A stretch of 64,000 nucleotides of DNA from positions 186,001 to 250,000 of the forward strand of contig NZ_JAEPRJ010000001.1 in assembly GCF_016651435.1 (NCBI RefSeq), in the 5' to 3' direction. Origin of the DNA: Catonella massiliensis (GTDB lineage: Bacteria; Bacillota; Clostridia; Lachnospirales; Lachnospiraceae). Positions 1-9,400 of this stretch are shown here, piece after piece (the stretch's first letter is position 1; the number at the start of each line of letters is the position of its first letter). The translations under genes were made by a program, and so were the position numbers. The notes beneath the pieces are model-generated. The model was not told where the DNA came from and made no database searches. It saw only the letters and a list, made by a program, of their open reading frames with translations.

Positions 1-2
1 TA

Positions 3-647
3 GATAAGGAAGATGCTACATACTTTGATATTTTACTTGCACAGGCTAATCTTAAGAAGGTGGTTAATGACTTAAAGGCCGGAGTTTATAAGAAAGCAGA
101 AGAAAAACCTGTACAAAAGCCTGCTGTAAATCCAAATGCAATACCTGTAATTCCTGTTCAGGTAATAATACCTAATGAAGCTGCCAATCCTTCACAGACA
201 GTGGATGTGAATGAAGATGACACAGCAAAAGGAAGCGTGGGTAACGGTAAAAAAGCTGCCTTACTTAAAAAGGATAAGCGTATCTTAAAGGCACTTAAAG
301 AGGTTAAGACCGAGACAAAGGCTATTAAGGCACTTGTAAGGTCTAAGAAGATTAACATTTTAGCTAATCTTAAGAACTATAGAAAGGCAGCTAAGAATGA
401 CAAGAAGTTACTTTCTTCAAAGAAGGATGTAAATTCTGCAATCTCTTACTTAGAGAAGAACAAGATTACTACATCTAAGAGTCTGTTAAAGAGACTTACA
501 AAGCTTAATAAAGAACTTAAAAAATTAAAGGCTTCTAAGAAGAATGCAAAAAATGAAGCAAGAATTAAGAAGGTACAGGAAGAGATAGCTAGTATCAAAC
601 TTGTAACCACCTCCTTAAAAAATGCAAAGAAATTTCTTGAAAAATAA
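3..647 (+). CDS. C-terminal part of a lysine-rich protein (5' truncated)
   Basis: The reading frame is open from the first bases of the window, so the gene starts upstream; the first full codon is at 3. A GTG at 60 could serve as a start but has no clear ribosome binding site, and the upstream codons read sensibly, so I treat this as a partial gene. The visible protein has a proline/asparagine-rich linker followed by a strongly basic, lysine-rich region that looks helical or coiled coil (repeated KK, LKK and KALK patterns). I do not recognise a family. It could be the tail of a secreted or cell-wall-associated protein, but no sorting signal is visible. A strong hairpin terminator follows at 673. 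Confidence 0.65.
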   Translation, partial: DKEDATYFDILLAQANLKKVVNDLKAGVYKKAEEKPVQKPAVNPNAIPVIPVQVIIPNEAANPSQTVDVNEDDTAKGSVGNGKKAALLKKDKRILKALKEVKTETKAIKALVRSKKINILANLKNYRKAAKNDKKLLSSKKDVNSAISYLEKNKITTSKSLLKRLTKLNKELKKLKASKKNAKNEARIKKVQEEIASIKLVTTSLKNAKKFLEK

Positions 648-672
648 GTATTAGTCCCGCTTTGGGGATGTG

Positions 673-720
673 GGAAGTCATGTAGAGGACTTAAGGATGC
701 TCTACATGGCTTCCTTTATA
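673..720 (+). terminator. Rho-independent terminator
   Basis: A 15-bp stem (673-687 with 700-714, one G-T pair) encloses a 12-nt loop and is followed by TTTATA. It closes the transcription unit of the lysine-rich gene. Confidence 0.75.
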
Positions 721-784
721 CAACTTAGCTGATATTAACTAAGAAAAAGCCTTGGAGTCCTGGCCTTATATCATTACATTGTGC

Positions 785-813
785 TTTACATAAAGAATAT
801 GTGATGATAAAAT
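785..813 (+). promoter_or_regulatory. Sigma-A type promoter for the 908-2426 unit
   Basis: TTTACA at 785-790 and TAAAAT at 808-813 are 17 bp apart, about 90 bp before the start at 908. It is a reasonable vegetative promoter for the small gene and galE. Confidence 0.45.
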
Positions 814-907
814 ATTTTTATGGGCTAAATATGAGGTACTATAGCAGTATGAGAATGTGTTAAATATGACAAGAAAACGGCTGACCTGCTTAAGCCGGAG
901 GTTATGA

Positions 908-1390
908 ATGATTGCTTTTAAGATTGTGGATGTTAAGGACTTTATGAATAAACTTCTGATTGGAGAGGTATTTGATAATTTCCTTCTTGTATCCTTTGAA
1001 ATAACAAACTATGCGAAGATTACCATAGACGGAGTGAAGAATGAGGCTTGGTACGAAGATGAAGCCTCAGGGAGATATGTAGCCTGGAAGGAAGTAAGGG
1101 ATAAGATTTCGTCTCTCTTAAAAGGAGATAGGGTTCCTCTAGGTATAAAGGGAGTATTCAGGCTTTCAGAAGAAAATACAGATAAAACAGCTGCTAAGCT
1201 TGGCATAAAGGATGCAGTAGAGAAGGACTATGGATTGTTTTTTACACTCAAGTTTGAAAAGGGTGAGATAAATATAGTTACAGGAGTGTCCGTTACGGAC
1301 TTCCTTATGAGTAAGCAAATTGGAAATTTGTGGGATGAGGATTTACTCAAATTTCTTAAATATTATCAGATTGCGGTGGAAATGCTGTAA
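908..1390 (+). CDS. Conserved hypothetical protein, DUF5721-like
   Basis: A 160-residue soluble protein starting at an ATG with an upstream GGAGG sequence. It begins with a hydrophobic strand and a FMNKLLIGEVFDNFLLVSFE segment, then an ITIDG strand, a charged middle and a hydrophobic C-terminus ending in FLKYYQIAVEML. The size and pattern match what I remember of DUF5721, a Lachnospiraceae family of unknown function; this is recall, not a search. It lies 19 bp upstream of galE on the same strand, so they are probably co-transcribed. No catalytic motif is visible. Confidence 0.65.
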   Translation: MIAFKIVDVKDFMNKLLIGEVFDNFLLVSFEITNYAKITIDGVKNEAWYEDEASGRYVAWKEVRDKISSLLKGDRVPLGIKGVFRLSEENTDKTAAKLGIKDAVEKDYGLFFTLKFEKGEINIVTGVSVTDFLMSKQIGNLWDEDLLKFLKYYQIAVEML

Positions 1391-1409
1391 TCCAGTATAG
1401 GAGGATATT

Positions 1410-2426
1410 ATGAGAGTTTTGGTAACAGGTGGTGCAGGCTATATCGGAAGTCATACCTGCGTTGAGCTGCTTAATGCTGGTCACGAGGTAGTTGCCTTTG
1501 ACAATTTCTACAACTCCAGTATGGAGTCTATCAAGAGGGTAGAGAAGATTACAGGTAAGAGCGTTAAGTTCTATGAGGCAGACATGCTTGACAGTGCAGC
1601 GCTTGACAAGATATTTGGTGAAAATAAAATAGATGCAGTTATACATTTTGCAGGCTACAAGGCGGTTGGAGAGAGTGTACACAAGCCTCTTGAGTATTAT
1701 TATAACAATATTACAGGTACCCTCATTCTTGTAGAAGCGATGAAAAAGCATGGAGTAAAGAATATCATTTTCTCATCTTCAGCTACTGTATATGGAGAGC
1801 CTGAAAAGCTTCCTCTTACAGAAGATATGCCTCATGGCAAGGCATCATCTCCTTATGGAGCTACCAAGATGATGCAGGAGGAGATGTTTAAGGACTTCCA
1901 TGTTGCAGACAATGACTTTAGCGTGATTTTGTTAAGATACTTTAACCCAATTGGAGCCCACGAAAGTGGACTTATAGGAGAAGATCCTAAGGGCATACCT
2001 AATAATCTCGTGCCTTATATAGCACAGGTAGCAGTAGGTAAGCTGCCAAAGCTTGGCATATTCGGTGATGACTATGATACAGCAGACGGCACCTGTCTTA
2101 GAGACTACATCCATGTTGTAGACCTTGCAAGAGGACATGTACTCGCTCTTAATAAGTTTAACGAAGAGCCAGCAGTAAGGATATACAATCTCGGCACAGG
2201 TAACGGGATTTCAGTTCTGGAAGTTTTCCACGCTTTTGAAAAGGCTTGTGGTAAAGAGCTTGCCTATGAAATGAAACCAAGACGTGACGGAGATGTGCCT
2301 GTATGCTATGCTGACAGTTCGAAGGCTCTAAAGGAGCTTGGATTTAAGGCGGAATACGGTATAGAGAGAATGTGTGCAGACTCCTGGAGATGGCAGTCTA
2401 TGAATCCTGACGGATACAGGTCATAA
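1410..2426 (+). CDS. galE: UDP-glucose 4-epimerase
   Basis: Interconverts UDP-glucose and UDP-galactose (Leloir pathway, and supply of UDP-galactose for surface glycans) in the cytoplasm using bound NAD. The 338-residue length is the family norm. The N-terminal Rossmann motif GGAGYIGSH is at residues 7-15, the catalytic Ser/Thr region SSSATVYG at about 122-129, and the YxxxK pair is Y149 and K153. Specific GalE landmarks are also present (YYYNN near 97-101, LLRYFNPIGAH further on). The start ATG is preceded by AGGAGG. A bidirectional terminator separates it from the convergent gene downstream. Confidence 0.97.
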   Translation: MRVLVTGGAGYIGSHTCVELLNAGHEVVAFDNFYNSSMESIKRVEKITGKSVKFYEADMLDSAALDKIFGENKIDAVIHFAGYKAVGESVHKPLEYYYNNITGTLILVEAMKKHGVKNIIFSSSATVYGEPEKLPLTEDMPHGKASSPYGATKMMQEEMFKDFHVADNDFSVILLRYFNPIGAHESGLIGEDPKGIPNNLVPYIAQVAVGKLPKLGIFGDDYDTADGTCLRDYIHVVDLARGHVLALNKFNEEPAVRIYNLGTGNGISVLEVFHAFEKACGKELAYEMKPRRDGDVPVCYADSSKALKELGFKAEYGIERMCADSWRWQSMNPDGYRS

Positions 2427-2515
2427 GAATACTTTTACAAGAATTGCAAAAAGTGCAGCTGAAGTAATTCCGTATCAATATGTGTCGAATACTTTTGGCA
2501 CATATATATAAAGAT

Positions 2516-2556
2516 AAAAAAGCCGCTTACTAAGTTAAACTTGTAAGCGGCTTTTT
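2516..2556. terminator. Bidirectional terminator between galE and the convergent gene
   Basis: A GCCGCTTAC stem pairs with GTAAGCGGC around a 12-nt loop and is flanked by an A-run on the left and a T-run on the right, so it can terminate both galE (+) and the convergent gene at 2568-3014 (-). Confidence 0.85.
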
Positions 2557-2567
2557 CACAGTTAGCA

Positions 2568-3014
2568 TTATTTCTGACCGCAAAAATGATCCTTAACCTT
2601 AGCAAGATTGTCATTGATGTTGAATAAAACTATCATAACTTCTGCCCAAACTCTTACACCGATAGGTCCAAGGATTAGCATAAGAAGTCCGCTTAAGAAG
2701 TTGCTCTGTCCTGTAAAAGGATTGCGTGTAAACATGGTAATAAAAGCCCCTATTATTACAACTATGAGTAAAATATAATAGAGCAGCTTAATCAACTTTG
2801 TTGATATCATTACATCGAAGTTAAGGATGTTTGTAAAGAATGACTTTCCTCCGTCCTTAGCTGCGTCAGCAACTTTGTTATAAGCCTCGTTTAAGTGCTG
2901 ATTTGCACCATTGCCAGCATTTTGCTGATTTGTCCCGGTGGTGTTCTGCTGATTTGTGTTACCAGCATTCTGCTGCTCTGCACCACCAACGTTCTGGTTG
3001 TTGTTCTCGTCCAT
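2568..3014 (-). CDS. DUF4282-like small membrane protein
   Basis: A 148-residue protein. The first 45 residues are low-complexity Asn/Gln/Gly repeats (NQQN, GTNQQNAG), then a short amphipathic segment and a membrane domain with two hydrophobic helices (about 78-98 and 108-130). The domain pattern FDVMISTKLIKLLYYILL, then GLLMLILGPIGVRVWAEVMIVLFNINDNL, fits DUF4282 by memory. The function of that family is unknown. The start has a very strong AGGAGGA ribosome binding site on the minus strand. It stands alone, with a terminator shared with galE. Confidence 0.7.
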   Translation of the reverse strand: MDENNNQNVGGAEQQNAGNTNQQNTTGTNQQNAGNGANQHLNEAYNKVADAAKDGGKSFFTNILNFDVMISTKLIKLLYYILLIVVIIGAFITMFTRNPFTGQSNFLSGLLMLILGPIGVRVWAEVMIVLFNINDNLAKVKDHFCGQK

Positions 3015-3289
3015 ATTAGTTCCTCCTCAAAAAAATGAATATAGTTCCGACTATCTGCGTCTCATTACGATTTGATGAATGTATATCACAAATAGTATGA
3101 GGTTGATTATACAATAAGATAAAAAGAAAGTATAGTCTATTTTTTTCTTAATAGAAAATATCTATAAATTCACACATTAAATAAAAAGCTTTATATGAGT
3201 GGGATATATATACCTTTTAGAAATTGATAAAATGGGGGTTCTTATGCAATTTGTATAGTAAAATTGTGAAAATTTGTTTAAACTGCCGA

Positions 3290-3317
3290 TTACAAAAAGT
3301 ATAAAATGCATTATAAT
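3290..3317 (+). promoter_or_regulatory. Promoter upstream of the Rpn-like gene
   Basis: TTACAA (3290-3295) and TATAAT (3312-3317) are spaced by 16 bp. The rest of the 3015-3432 intergenic stretch is AT-rich and I see no gene or strong hairpin in it. Confidence 0.5.
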
Positions 3318-3432
3318 GTCAGTGTAAAATTCTTTGGTTCACTTCTAGAATGTGAATAGGTATCTCAAAATAATTATTTCAACAGAAAATCCAAAGATTA
3401 AATTTAATTTTTTATTAAGAAGGGAGAAAAAT

Positions 3433-4170
3433 TTGGGGGAGAAAGATATTCTTGAAAAGAAACTTCTAGCGTTTAATGATGTATTTGCAGAGTTTCTGAA
3501 TGGTGTAATGTTTGACGGCAAGAACGTGGTGAAAGAGGATGAATTATTTGATGTGCAAAGTTGGAGTCAGTATAAAGGAGATGACAATAGACACAGATAT
3601 CAGGATAGGGATGTAGTAAAACTTTGGAAACGCAAAGGAGTAATTGTATCGTTGATTGGTATTGAGAACCAAGACATTCCTGATAAAGACATGGTCTTTA
3701 GGGTTCTTTCGTATGATGGAGCTTCTTACAGAACTCAGCTTGCAGAAAAGGATGGCAGAAAACGTAAGTCAAGAGGAAAACAACATGAAGGAAGCAGAGA
3801 ACAAGTGGACAATGTAGAAACTGATACAGAAGAGATTTATCCTGTAATAACCTTTGTAATATACTACGGAGAAGAGGAATGGAAGCATGAAACCACTCTT
3901 CGTAAAAGGCTTAAAATGGAAGATGAGATTAAAAAATATATAGGTGATTATCATATCAACCTCATTGACTTGAAAAAATTAAGTGAAGATGATATAAATA
4001 AGTTTAAGAAGGACTTCAAAGTTATAGCAGATTATATTGCAAATGGAAGTAAACAGACGACTAGCGATGTGGAAATAAACCATCCTGAGGAAGTAAGTGA
4101 ACTCATTCTAAGGCTTACAGGAGAAGAACTTCCCAGATCAAATGATATTGGAAATGGAGGAAAAGAGTGA
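3433..4170 (+). pseudogene. Rpn-family PD-(D/E)XK nuclease, N-terminal part (gene split by IS110)
   Basis: About 245 residues resembling the Rpn (recombination-promoting nuclease, formerly transposase_31-like) family. The typical opening, FNDVFAEFLNGVMFDG, is followed by DVVKLW and the nuclease-like strand VSLIGIENQ, whose E-x-Q end fits the PD-(D/E)XK signature. I chose TTG at 3433, with AGGGAG upstream, because the conserved domain starts there; an in-frame GTG at 3352 would add 27 poorly conserved residues. The usual repetitive C-terminal tail (EGKAEG repeats) is missing here but is found at 5787-6047, beyond the IS110 element. I infer a single gene of about 325 residues interrupted by the insertion. 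The N-terminal part may still be expressed. Confidence 0.65.
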
Positions 4171-4247
4171 AAAATAACTTATATTTTTGGGCGCACTTAT
4201 ATAAGGGGTCGCAAGATCCCTAAAATTGGTAACTATATAAATAAATG

Positions 4248-5519
4248 TTAGTTATCGTTGCGTTTTACTAACTTTGAGCTATCATAACCAAGGCTTTCAA
4301 GATAAGCAAAGACATTGTTTTCATTTAGAATCACACGCTCTATTTGATTTTTCGGAGACATAAGTTCTTCATAATCAATAGGATTAAACGGTTTTTCTTC
4401 TGAAACCATGTGATAAATGCATACTATCATCATTCGTGCTATGGCAATGATTGCTTTCTTATGACCACGGCGTTTTTTAACTCGACCATATTTGATTGCA
4501 AAATAGGTCTGCTTTTTGCTCTTGATTGCTGCAAGCGCACATTGTACCATCATAGGCTTTAAGTAATCTCCTGCTTTTGAAATCCGCACAGACTTCTTTT
4601 TACCGGCTGACTCATTGTTAGTAGGTGAAAGCCCACACCATGAGCACAGATGCTTTGCGTCATCAAAGATGCTCATATCTACGCCTGTTTCGGCAAGAAC
4701 GATTGTTGAACTTAGTTCGGTCATCCCAGGCATTGTAGAAACAAGTTCAACGAACTTGTAGTAAGGCTTCATCCTTACATAAAGCTCAACTTCAGATTGA
4801 GTAATCATGCCATCAAGATACTCCAGATGGCTGCGGGCAAGTTCAAGCTTTTTAGCCTGATCAGATTCTATGTTATACCCCCTGATTGCCTCAATGATTT
4901 CATCGGATTTAGCTTTTGCCCCTTTTTTAATGAGTCTGCGGACAGCTTTTTCATCAATGGAATCAGAAGTATGTGTAAGAAGATACGACATGATTTCTGT
5001 GGCTGTTTTGCCAAAAGGATCAGACAGTACACTGGCAATGCCGACATTGGAAACAGTCATGCAGTTTTGTATGCGGTTTTTCTCAGAAGATTTCATACAT
5101 ACCAGTTTGAAACGGTATCTTGCGATTTCACGCAGCTGTCTGAAGTCTTTAGGGGGAATGAACGAGCATCTGACAAGGTCGAATTTGTAGAGGTCAGCAA
5201 TCCATTTGGAGTCTTTTTTATCAGTTTTCTTTCCCTTGATGGCTTTGACATATTTAGGATGGGTAAGGCAGACTTCTATGTCATTCTCGAGATAATTAAA
5301 AATAGGAATCCAATATTTCCCAGTGGATTCCATACATACATGATAACAATTATTCTCGATTAGCCAGCTGTGAAATTTTCTAATATCTGAGTTGAAAGTA
5401 GAAAATGATTTTTGCTTGTACTCAGAGATTCCATCAGCATTTGTGATTACGATGGTTGCAACGATAACATTTTTGTGGACATCAAGCCCACAGCAGATGG
5501 AGTATTTTAACTTCATCAT
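4248..5519 (-). CDS. IS110-family transposase (RNA-guided DEDD recombinase)
   Basis: A 423-residue protein. The N-terminal RuvC-like domain shows the acidic residues D13 (GLDVHKN), E64 (MESTGKYW), D100 and D103 (KTDKKDS). A coiled middle follows, and then the C-terminal Transposase_20 domain with MPGMTELSSTIVLAE, LCSWCGLSP and the serine-bearing segment ESAGKKKSVRISKAGDYLKP. Members of this family act as recombinases guided by a bridge RNA from the element. The start at 5519 has an AAAGGTGGTG ribosome binding site; an upstream in-frame ATG at 5585 would run through the RNA gene and is less likely. The ORF is intact, so the element may be active. Confidence 0.95.
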   Translation of the reverse strand: MMKLKYSICCGLDVHKNVIVATIVITNADGISEYKQKSFSTFNSDIRKFHSWLIENNCYHVCMESTGKYWIPIFNYLENDIEVCLTHPKYVKAIKGKKTDKKDSKWIADLYKFDLVRCSFIPPKDFRQLREIARYRFKLVCMKSSEKNRIQNCMTVSNVGIASVLSDPFGKTATEIMSYLLTHTSDSIDEKAVRRLIKKGAKAKSDEIIEAIRGYNIESDQAKKLELARSHLEYLDGMITQSEVELYVRMKPYYKFVELVSTMPGMTELSSTIVLAETGVDMSIFDDAKHLCSWCGLSPTNNESAGKKKSVRISKAGDYLKPMMVQCALAAIKSKKQTYFAIKYGRVKKRRGHKKAIIAIARMMIVCIYHMVSEEKPFNPIDYEELMSPKNQIERVILNENNVFAYLESLGYDSSKLVKRNDN

Positions 5520-5535
5520 AAGTATCACCACCTTT

Positions 5536-5726
5536 ATAAAAAAAGGATAGCAACATTGACTGTCATCCTGCGACTGAATAAACATGGTTTATTACCAATG
5601 ATAAGAGTCCGGGCTCAATGTCCCACTTGTTTGTGCTTGTAAGGATGACGGCACATATAAATATACGGGGTCGAAAATAAATTCGCCACTCCTCCTCCCG
5701 TGCTCTGTAGTATATTGCTATCCTAT
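5536..5726 (-). ncRNA. Candidate IS110 bridge RNA
   Basis: Transcribed toward the transposase. The outer stem pairs AGGATAGCAA (complement of 5715-5724) with TTGCTATCCT (complement of 5544-5553) and is followed at once by a run of seven Us. A nested stem pairs GTCATCCT with AGGATGAC, and inside it lies an AATAAAC/GTTTATT hairpin and a guanine-rich loop. A sigma-A promoter sits directly upstream. The length, about 185-190 nt, and the position just 5' of the transposase ORF match published IS110 bridge RNAs (about 177 nt in IS621). Identification rests on position and structure; the guide loops have not been assigned. Confidence 0.6.
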
Positions 5727-5732
5727 ATAGAT

Positions 5733-5761
5733 ATTATAAGACAAAGCGAGGAAAGGCACAA
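5733..5761 (-). promoter_or_regulatory. Promoter of the IS110 noncoding RNA
   Basis: On the minus strand, TTGTGC (complement of 5756-5761) and TATAAT (complement of 5733-5738) are 17 bp apart. Predicted initiation at about 5726 coincides with the 5' arm of the RNA's outer stem. Confidence 0.6.
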
Positions 5762-5786
5762 CATTTTTTCATAACTTGTTTGTGCC

Positions 5787-6047
5787 TTGAGCGAAGCGAA
5801 AGGAATGGTAAAAAGTATGGAAAAATATTTTGAACCATTATTTGAAAGGAAAAGCGCAGAAGCCAGAGCAGAAGGAAAGGCAGAAGGAAAGGCAGAAGGA
5901 AAGGCAGAAGGAAAGGCAGAAGGTGAAAGCTGCCTGGCGAGGTTAATAAGTAGATTATTGACAGAGGGTAAGAATGATGTATTAAAAGATGTGTTGGAAA
6001 ATGAAAATCTAAGACATGGGCTTTATAAGCAGTATGGGATACAGTAG
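5787..6047 (+). pseudogene. Rpn-like nuclease, C-terminal tail fragment
   Basis: An 86-codon reading frame whose content is the typical C-terminal tail of Rpn proteins: MVKSMEKYFEPLFERKSAEA, then five AEGK/AEGE repeats, then a helical end (LISRLLTEGKNDVLKDVLENENL). The frame opens with TTG at 5787; an internal ATG at 5804 follows AAAGGA and might allow translation of the tail alone. I infer that it is the 3' part of the gene that begins at 3433, separated by the IS110 element. A strong terminator follows. Confidence 0.6.
5868..5927 (+). repeat. 12-bp in-frame tandem repeat
   Basis: Four exact copies of GCAGAAGGAAAG (5868-5915) and a fifth degenerate one encode AEGK units. The array keeps the reading frame, so slippage would change only the tail length. 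Confidence 0.9.
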
Positions 6048-6101
6048 TTTCATTAAGAAAAAATTAAGTATTGGCAATATCGTATTTATTCTGAGAATGT
6101 T

Positions 6102-6145
6102 AATCCCCTTTTGGTGATTCCACAGCCAAAAGGGGATTATTATTT
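6102..6145 (+). terminator. Rho-independent terminator
   Basis: A perfect 13-bp stem (6102-6114 with 6126-6138) with an 11-nt loop, followed by a T-rich stretch. It ends the Rpn transcription unit. Confidence 0.85.
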
Positions 6146-6315
6146 TAAATCAATTTTCGCAATTATATGGATGACGTCCATACAATAGAATTCAAAGAAA
6201 TACTTCAAAATACGTGAAGTTCAAAGAAATAAATTGTGCAAAACCAAAACTCTGATAAATAATTATAGAATTTTTCAAGCAAAATATGAAATGTAACTAA
6301 AGTGTAACTATAAGG

Positions 6316-6334
6316 TGCTAAAATGCATTTAGCA
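6316..6334. promoter_or_regulatory. Operator-like inverted repeat upstream of the large surface protein
   Basis: TGCTAAA and TTTAGCA flank five bases about 90 bp before the start at 6421. The symmetry fits a dimeric repressor or activator site. The rest of 6139-6420 is AT-rich; I found no convincing -35/-10 pair there. Confidence 0.4.
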
Positions 6335-6420
6335 TGAAAAGTATATTCTATTTAACAAATACAAACAGTTAAAGAATGTATTTTTCAAGGTAATGTTTTT
6401 ATTAAGAAAGAGGTAGCGTT

Positions 6421-9400
6421 ATGAGAAGTGAGAGGAAGAGAAGACGAACATTTCTAGCCAGATTTATGGTCTTATTTATGATCATAAATCTGCTAAGCGG
6501 GGTTAATCCTGGTGTAGTAAAGGCAGATGAAAGTCCTGCAAAGAACTACAAAAACTATGGTTCTGTACAAGGAACCGCTGATAACGAGGGGATTAGTATT
6601 AATAAAGAAGTGTTAGCTGAAAATGGAGATGGAACATTTGACGTTAAGCTTACAGTTACGGGTGCAGAAAAGATAACGAAGAAAAATAAAAAAACAGATA
6701 TTGTTTTAGTTGTTGATACTTCGGGAAGCATGAGAGAACCCAAGGCAGGAAACTATTATACAGACAAAAGGATTAGCAATGCAAAAGAAGCAGCAACAAG
6801 CTTTGTTAATGCTATGATTAAGGAATCAGGAAAAGGCGATATAAAGATAGGACTGGTAAGTTTTGCTTCTGGTGCTGAAAAGAAAAGCAATCTGACCAAT
6901 AATAAAGATTCCCTTAACAGGGCAATACAGACGCTTACAGCTAATGGTGGTACATATACACAGGCCGGTCTCAATTTAGCTAATGAAATACTTAGAGGTG
7001 GAGATGCAGAAGAAAAAATCATCGTTTTGATAAGCGATGGTAAGCCTACTTTTGCTGATGGAACTCATCCTAATTTTGGGGAAAGAGGCAATAACGGATA
7101 CAGCCGTATATATAGTAATATACCAGTTAAAGGATATGAAATTTGGCATGGAGAGACAAGTGGGAGAGATGGCAAATGGATAGGAAAGGGGTATTATAAC
7201 GGTTCTAAGTATGGTAATTATATTGTAAAATTAGTAACCGGAAAGTTTGGTGACGGCACCGAATCACATCATGGGCAGGGAGCTAAAAGCTGGCCTTATA
7301 ATTTAATGGGCGAGTACTTTAGAAAAGCAACTATATCGGCTGCTAATGTAATAAAGAATGACAAGGTTAAGATTTATTCAGTGGGAATCGGATTAGAAGA
7401 CAATGTAGAGGACGGCGCTGAAACTAAAAATGGCAAAAAACTCGGTAGAGATGTGCTTAAAGGTATTGCTGACAGTGGCAGCTATTTAGATGCTGGAGCT
7501 CAGGCTGAAGGGCTAAATAAAATATTAGAAAGCCTTGCTGTAGACATTCACCATAATATTGTGGTTAACGGAACAATTACAGACCCTATGAGCAAATATG
7601 TTGAATATGTTGCGGGCTCAGCTAAAGTGACTTCAAGGGAAAATACAGATATCGAAGTTCCGAGTGAAGGTAACAATAATACACTCAAGGTATCCAATAT
7701 AAATTTGGATAAAGGTGAGAAACTTGAGGTTACTTATAAAGTAAAGCTTAAAGATAATTGGAAAGATGGTGAGTTTCATCCATCAAACGGTGAAACCACA
7801 TTAGTGCCTTCGTCAAAAGGAACTTCAATTAAGTTTAATGTTCCTGAAGTTAAGGCAGATGCAGCTAAGACTTTGGTGACAATTAAAAAACAATGGGTTG
7901 GAGATAAAGTTCCTGCCAGTGTGAATGCTGTCAAGTTCAATATTAAGGCAGATGATACCGTATTAGACAAGCAGATTGAAGTTAAAAAAGATGATAGCTG
8001 GACAAAGGTTATTAACGATTTACCTAAGTACAAAGCAGGAAGTGAAATCAAATATACAGTAGAAGAGGTTGCAGGTAAAGACTATGCTAAGGTTGGAGAT
8101 ATTGTATCTACATCTGATAAAGATGGTAATCTTACCTTCACAGCAACCAACAGAAACACTGAAACAATTAATTTTACAGTTAAAAAGGACTGGGCTAATA
8201 CTCCTGATGAACTAAAGATTGATGTTGCAGTTAAGCTTTATGCTAATGGTAAATCAAAAGAAATAAGCTTTTTTAATAACAATGAGGCTACATTTAATAA
8301 CTTACCTAAGTATGATGAAGCAGGTAATGAAATTAAGTACACAGTCAAAGAAGCTCTTGACAACGGAAAAGAAGAAGAAAACGGACAGATTACATTTGGT
8401 GAGTATAACTACAAAGTATGGTATGCATACACTGAAAACGGTGCGACAATAACTAATACATCAACCAATGCAAGTACAGTAAAATTTGCTATCGATGTTA
8501 TAAAGAACTGGGTTGGCGGAAGCAGTACACAGGAATTAAACTTTGTATTTAAGAATGAGAAAGATGGTAAAGAGTATACTCTTACCATGACTGCGGCTGG
8601 ACAGGCAAGTCAGGATAGATGGTATGATTCAATTGAATTACCAAAATACAACGATGACAACACACTTGCAGCTTATACCGTATCAGAAAAGAATGTAAAA
8701 GGTTATACTACAGATGTCAATAAGTTTACTGGAATAACAGCAAACAGTGAAGCGGTTGAGTTCACAAATACTAGAAATACAAAGAACATTGCCGTTACAA
8801 AGCAGTGGAAGGATACACCTGAGAGCTTAAAGAAGGATGTAGTAGTAGTTCTTACTGAAAACGGTAAGGTTTCAAACAGAAAAGACGCTATAAAGAAAAT
8901 TAAAAATGATACAGAACATAAGGTAGTATATACCAATCTTCCTGAAACAGATACAGAGGGTAATAAGATAGACTATTCTGTAAACGAAAATAGTGTTGAA
9001 ACAGGGTTTGAAGCAAATGTAACCAAGGATAACGAAGGAAACATAGTAGTTACAAATACTTATAAAAAACTTAAAGAAGATACTATAAGCGTAACACTTA
9101 AGAAGGTATGGATTGGCGGCGTAGGCAACAACGCTACATTTAAGTTCATCAACAAAAAAACTAAAGATGCTCAGACTGTTGTACTTAGTGCCGCTACTGA
9201 AGGCCTAAAGGAGATAGTTGATCCTAATGGACATGTAACTTGGACTTATGAAGTAAAGGGACTTCGCAAATATGATGATGACGCTAATCTCATTGACTAC
9301 ATTGTAGAAGAAGTTACTAACAAAGCCTATACATTAAAAGGTGATAATTCCATAGAGGTTAAAGCTGGTGATACAGCTACATTCACTAACGTTAGGGTTG

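Larger units (their letters stand above)
4171..5786 (-). mobile_element. IS110-family insertion sequence (outer limits approximate)
   Basis: It contains a DEDD transposase on the minus strand and, upstream of it, a noncoding region of about 200 nt with a structured RNA. IS110 elements carry no long terminal inverted repeats and make no clear target duplications, so the exact ends cannot be read from this copy alone. I bound it by the two pieces of the interrupted Rpn gene. The noncoding segment lies on the 5' side of the transposase, as in the IS110 group rather than the IS1111 group. The last 30 bp before 5787 form a hairpin (GGCACAACA with TGTTTGTGCC) that may be element or target. Confidence 0.75.

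Noticed and set aside
4189..4201. GGGCGCACTTATA near the IS110 end, identical to the nic-like segment at 50005-50017
   Set aside because: A 13-bp match is expected by chance in a window of this size, and there is no relaxase or hairpin cluster near 4.2 kb.
4797..5363. A long reading frame antisense to the IS110 transposase
   Set aside because: It lies wholly within the transposase gene on the other strand, has no ribosome binding site and shows no recognisable domain.
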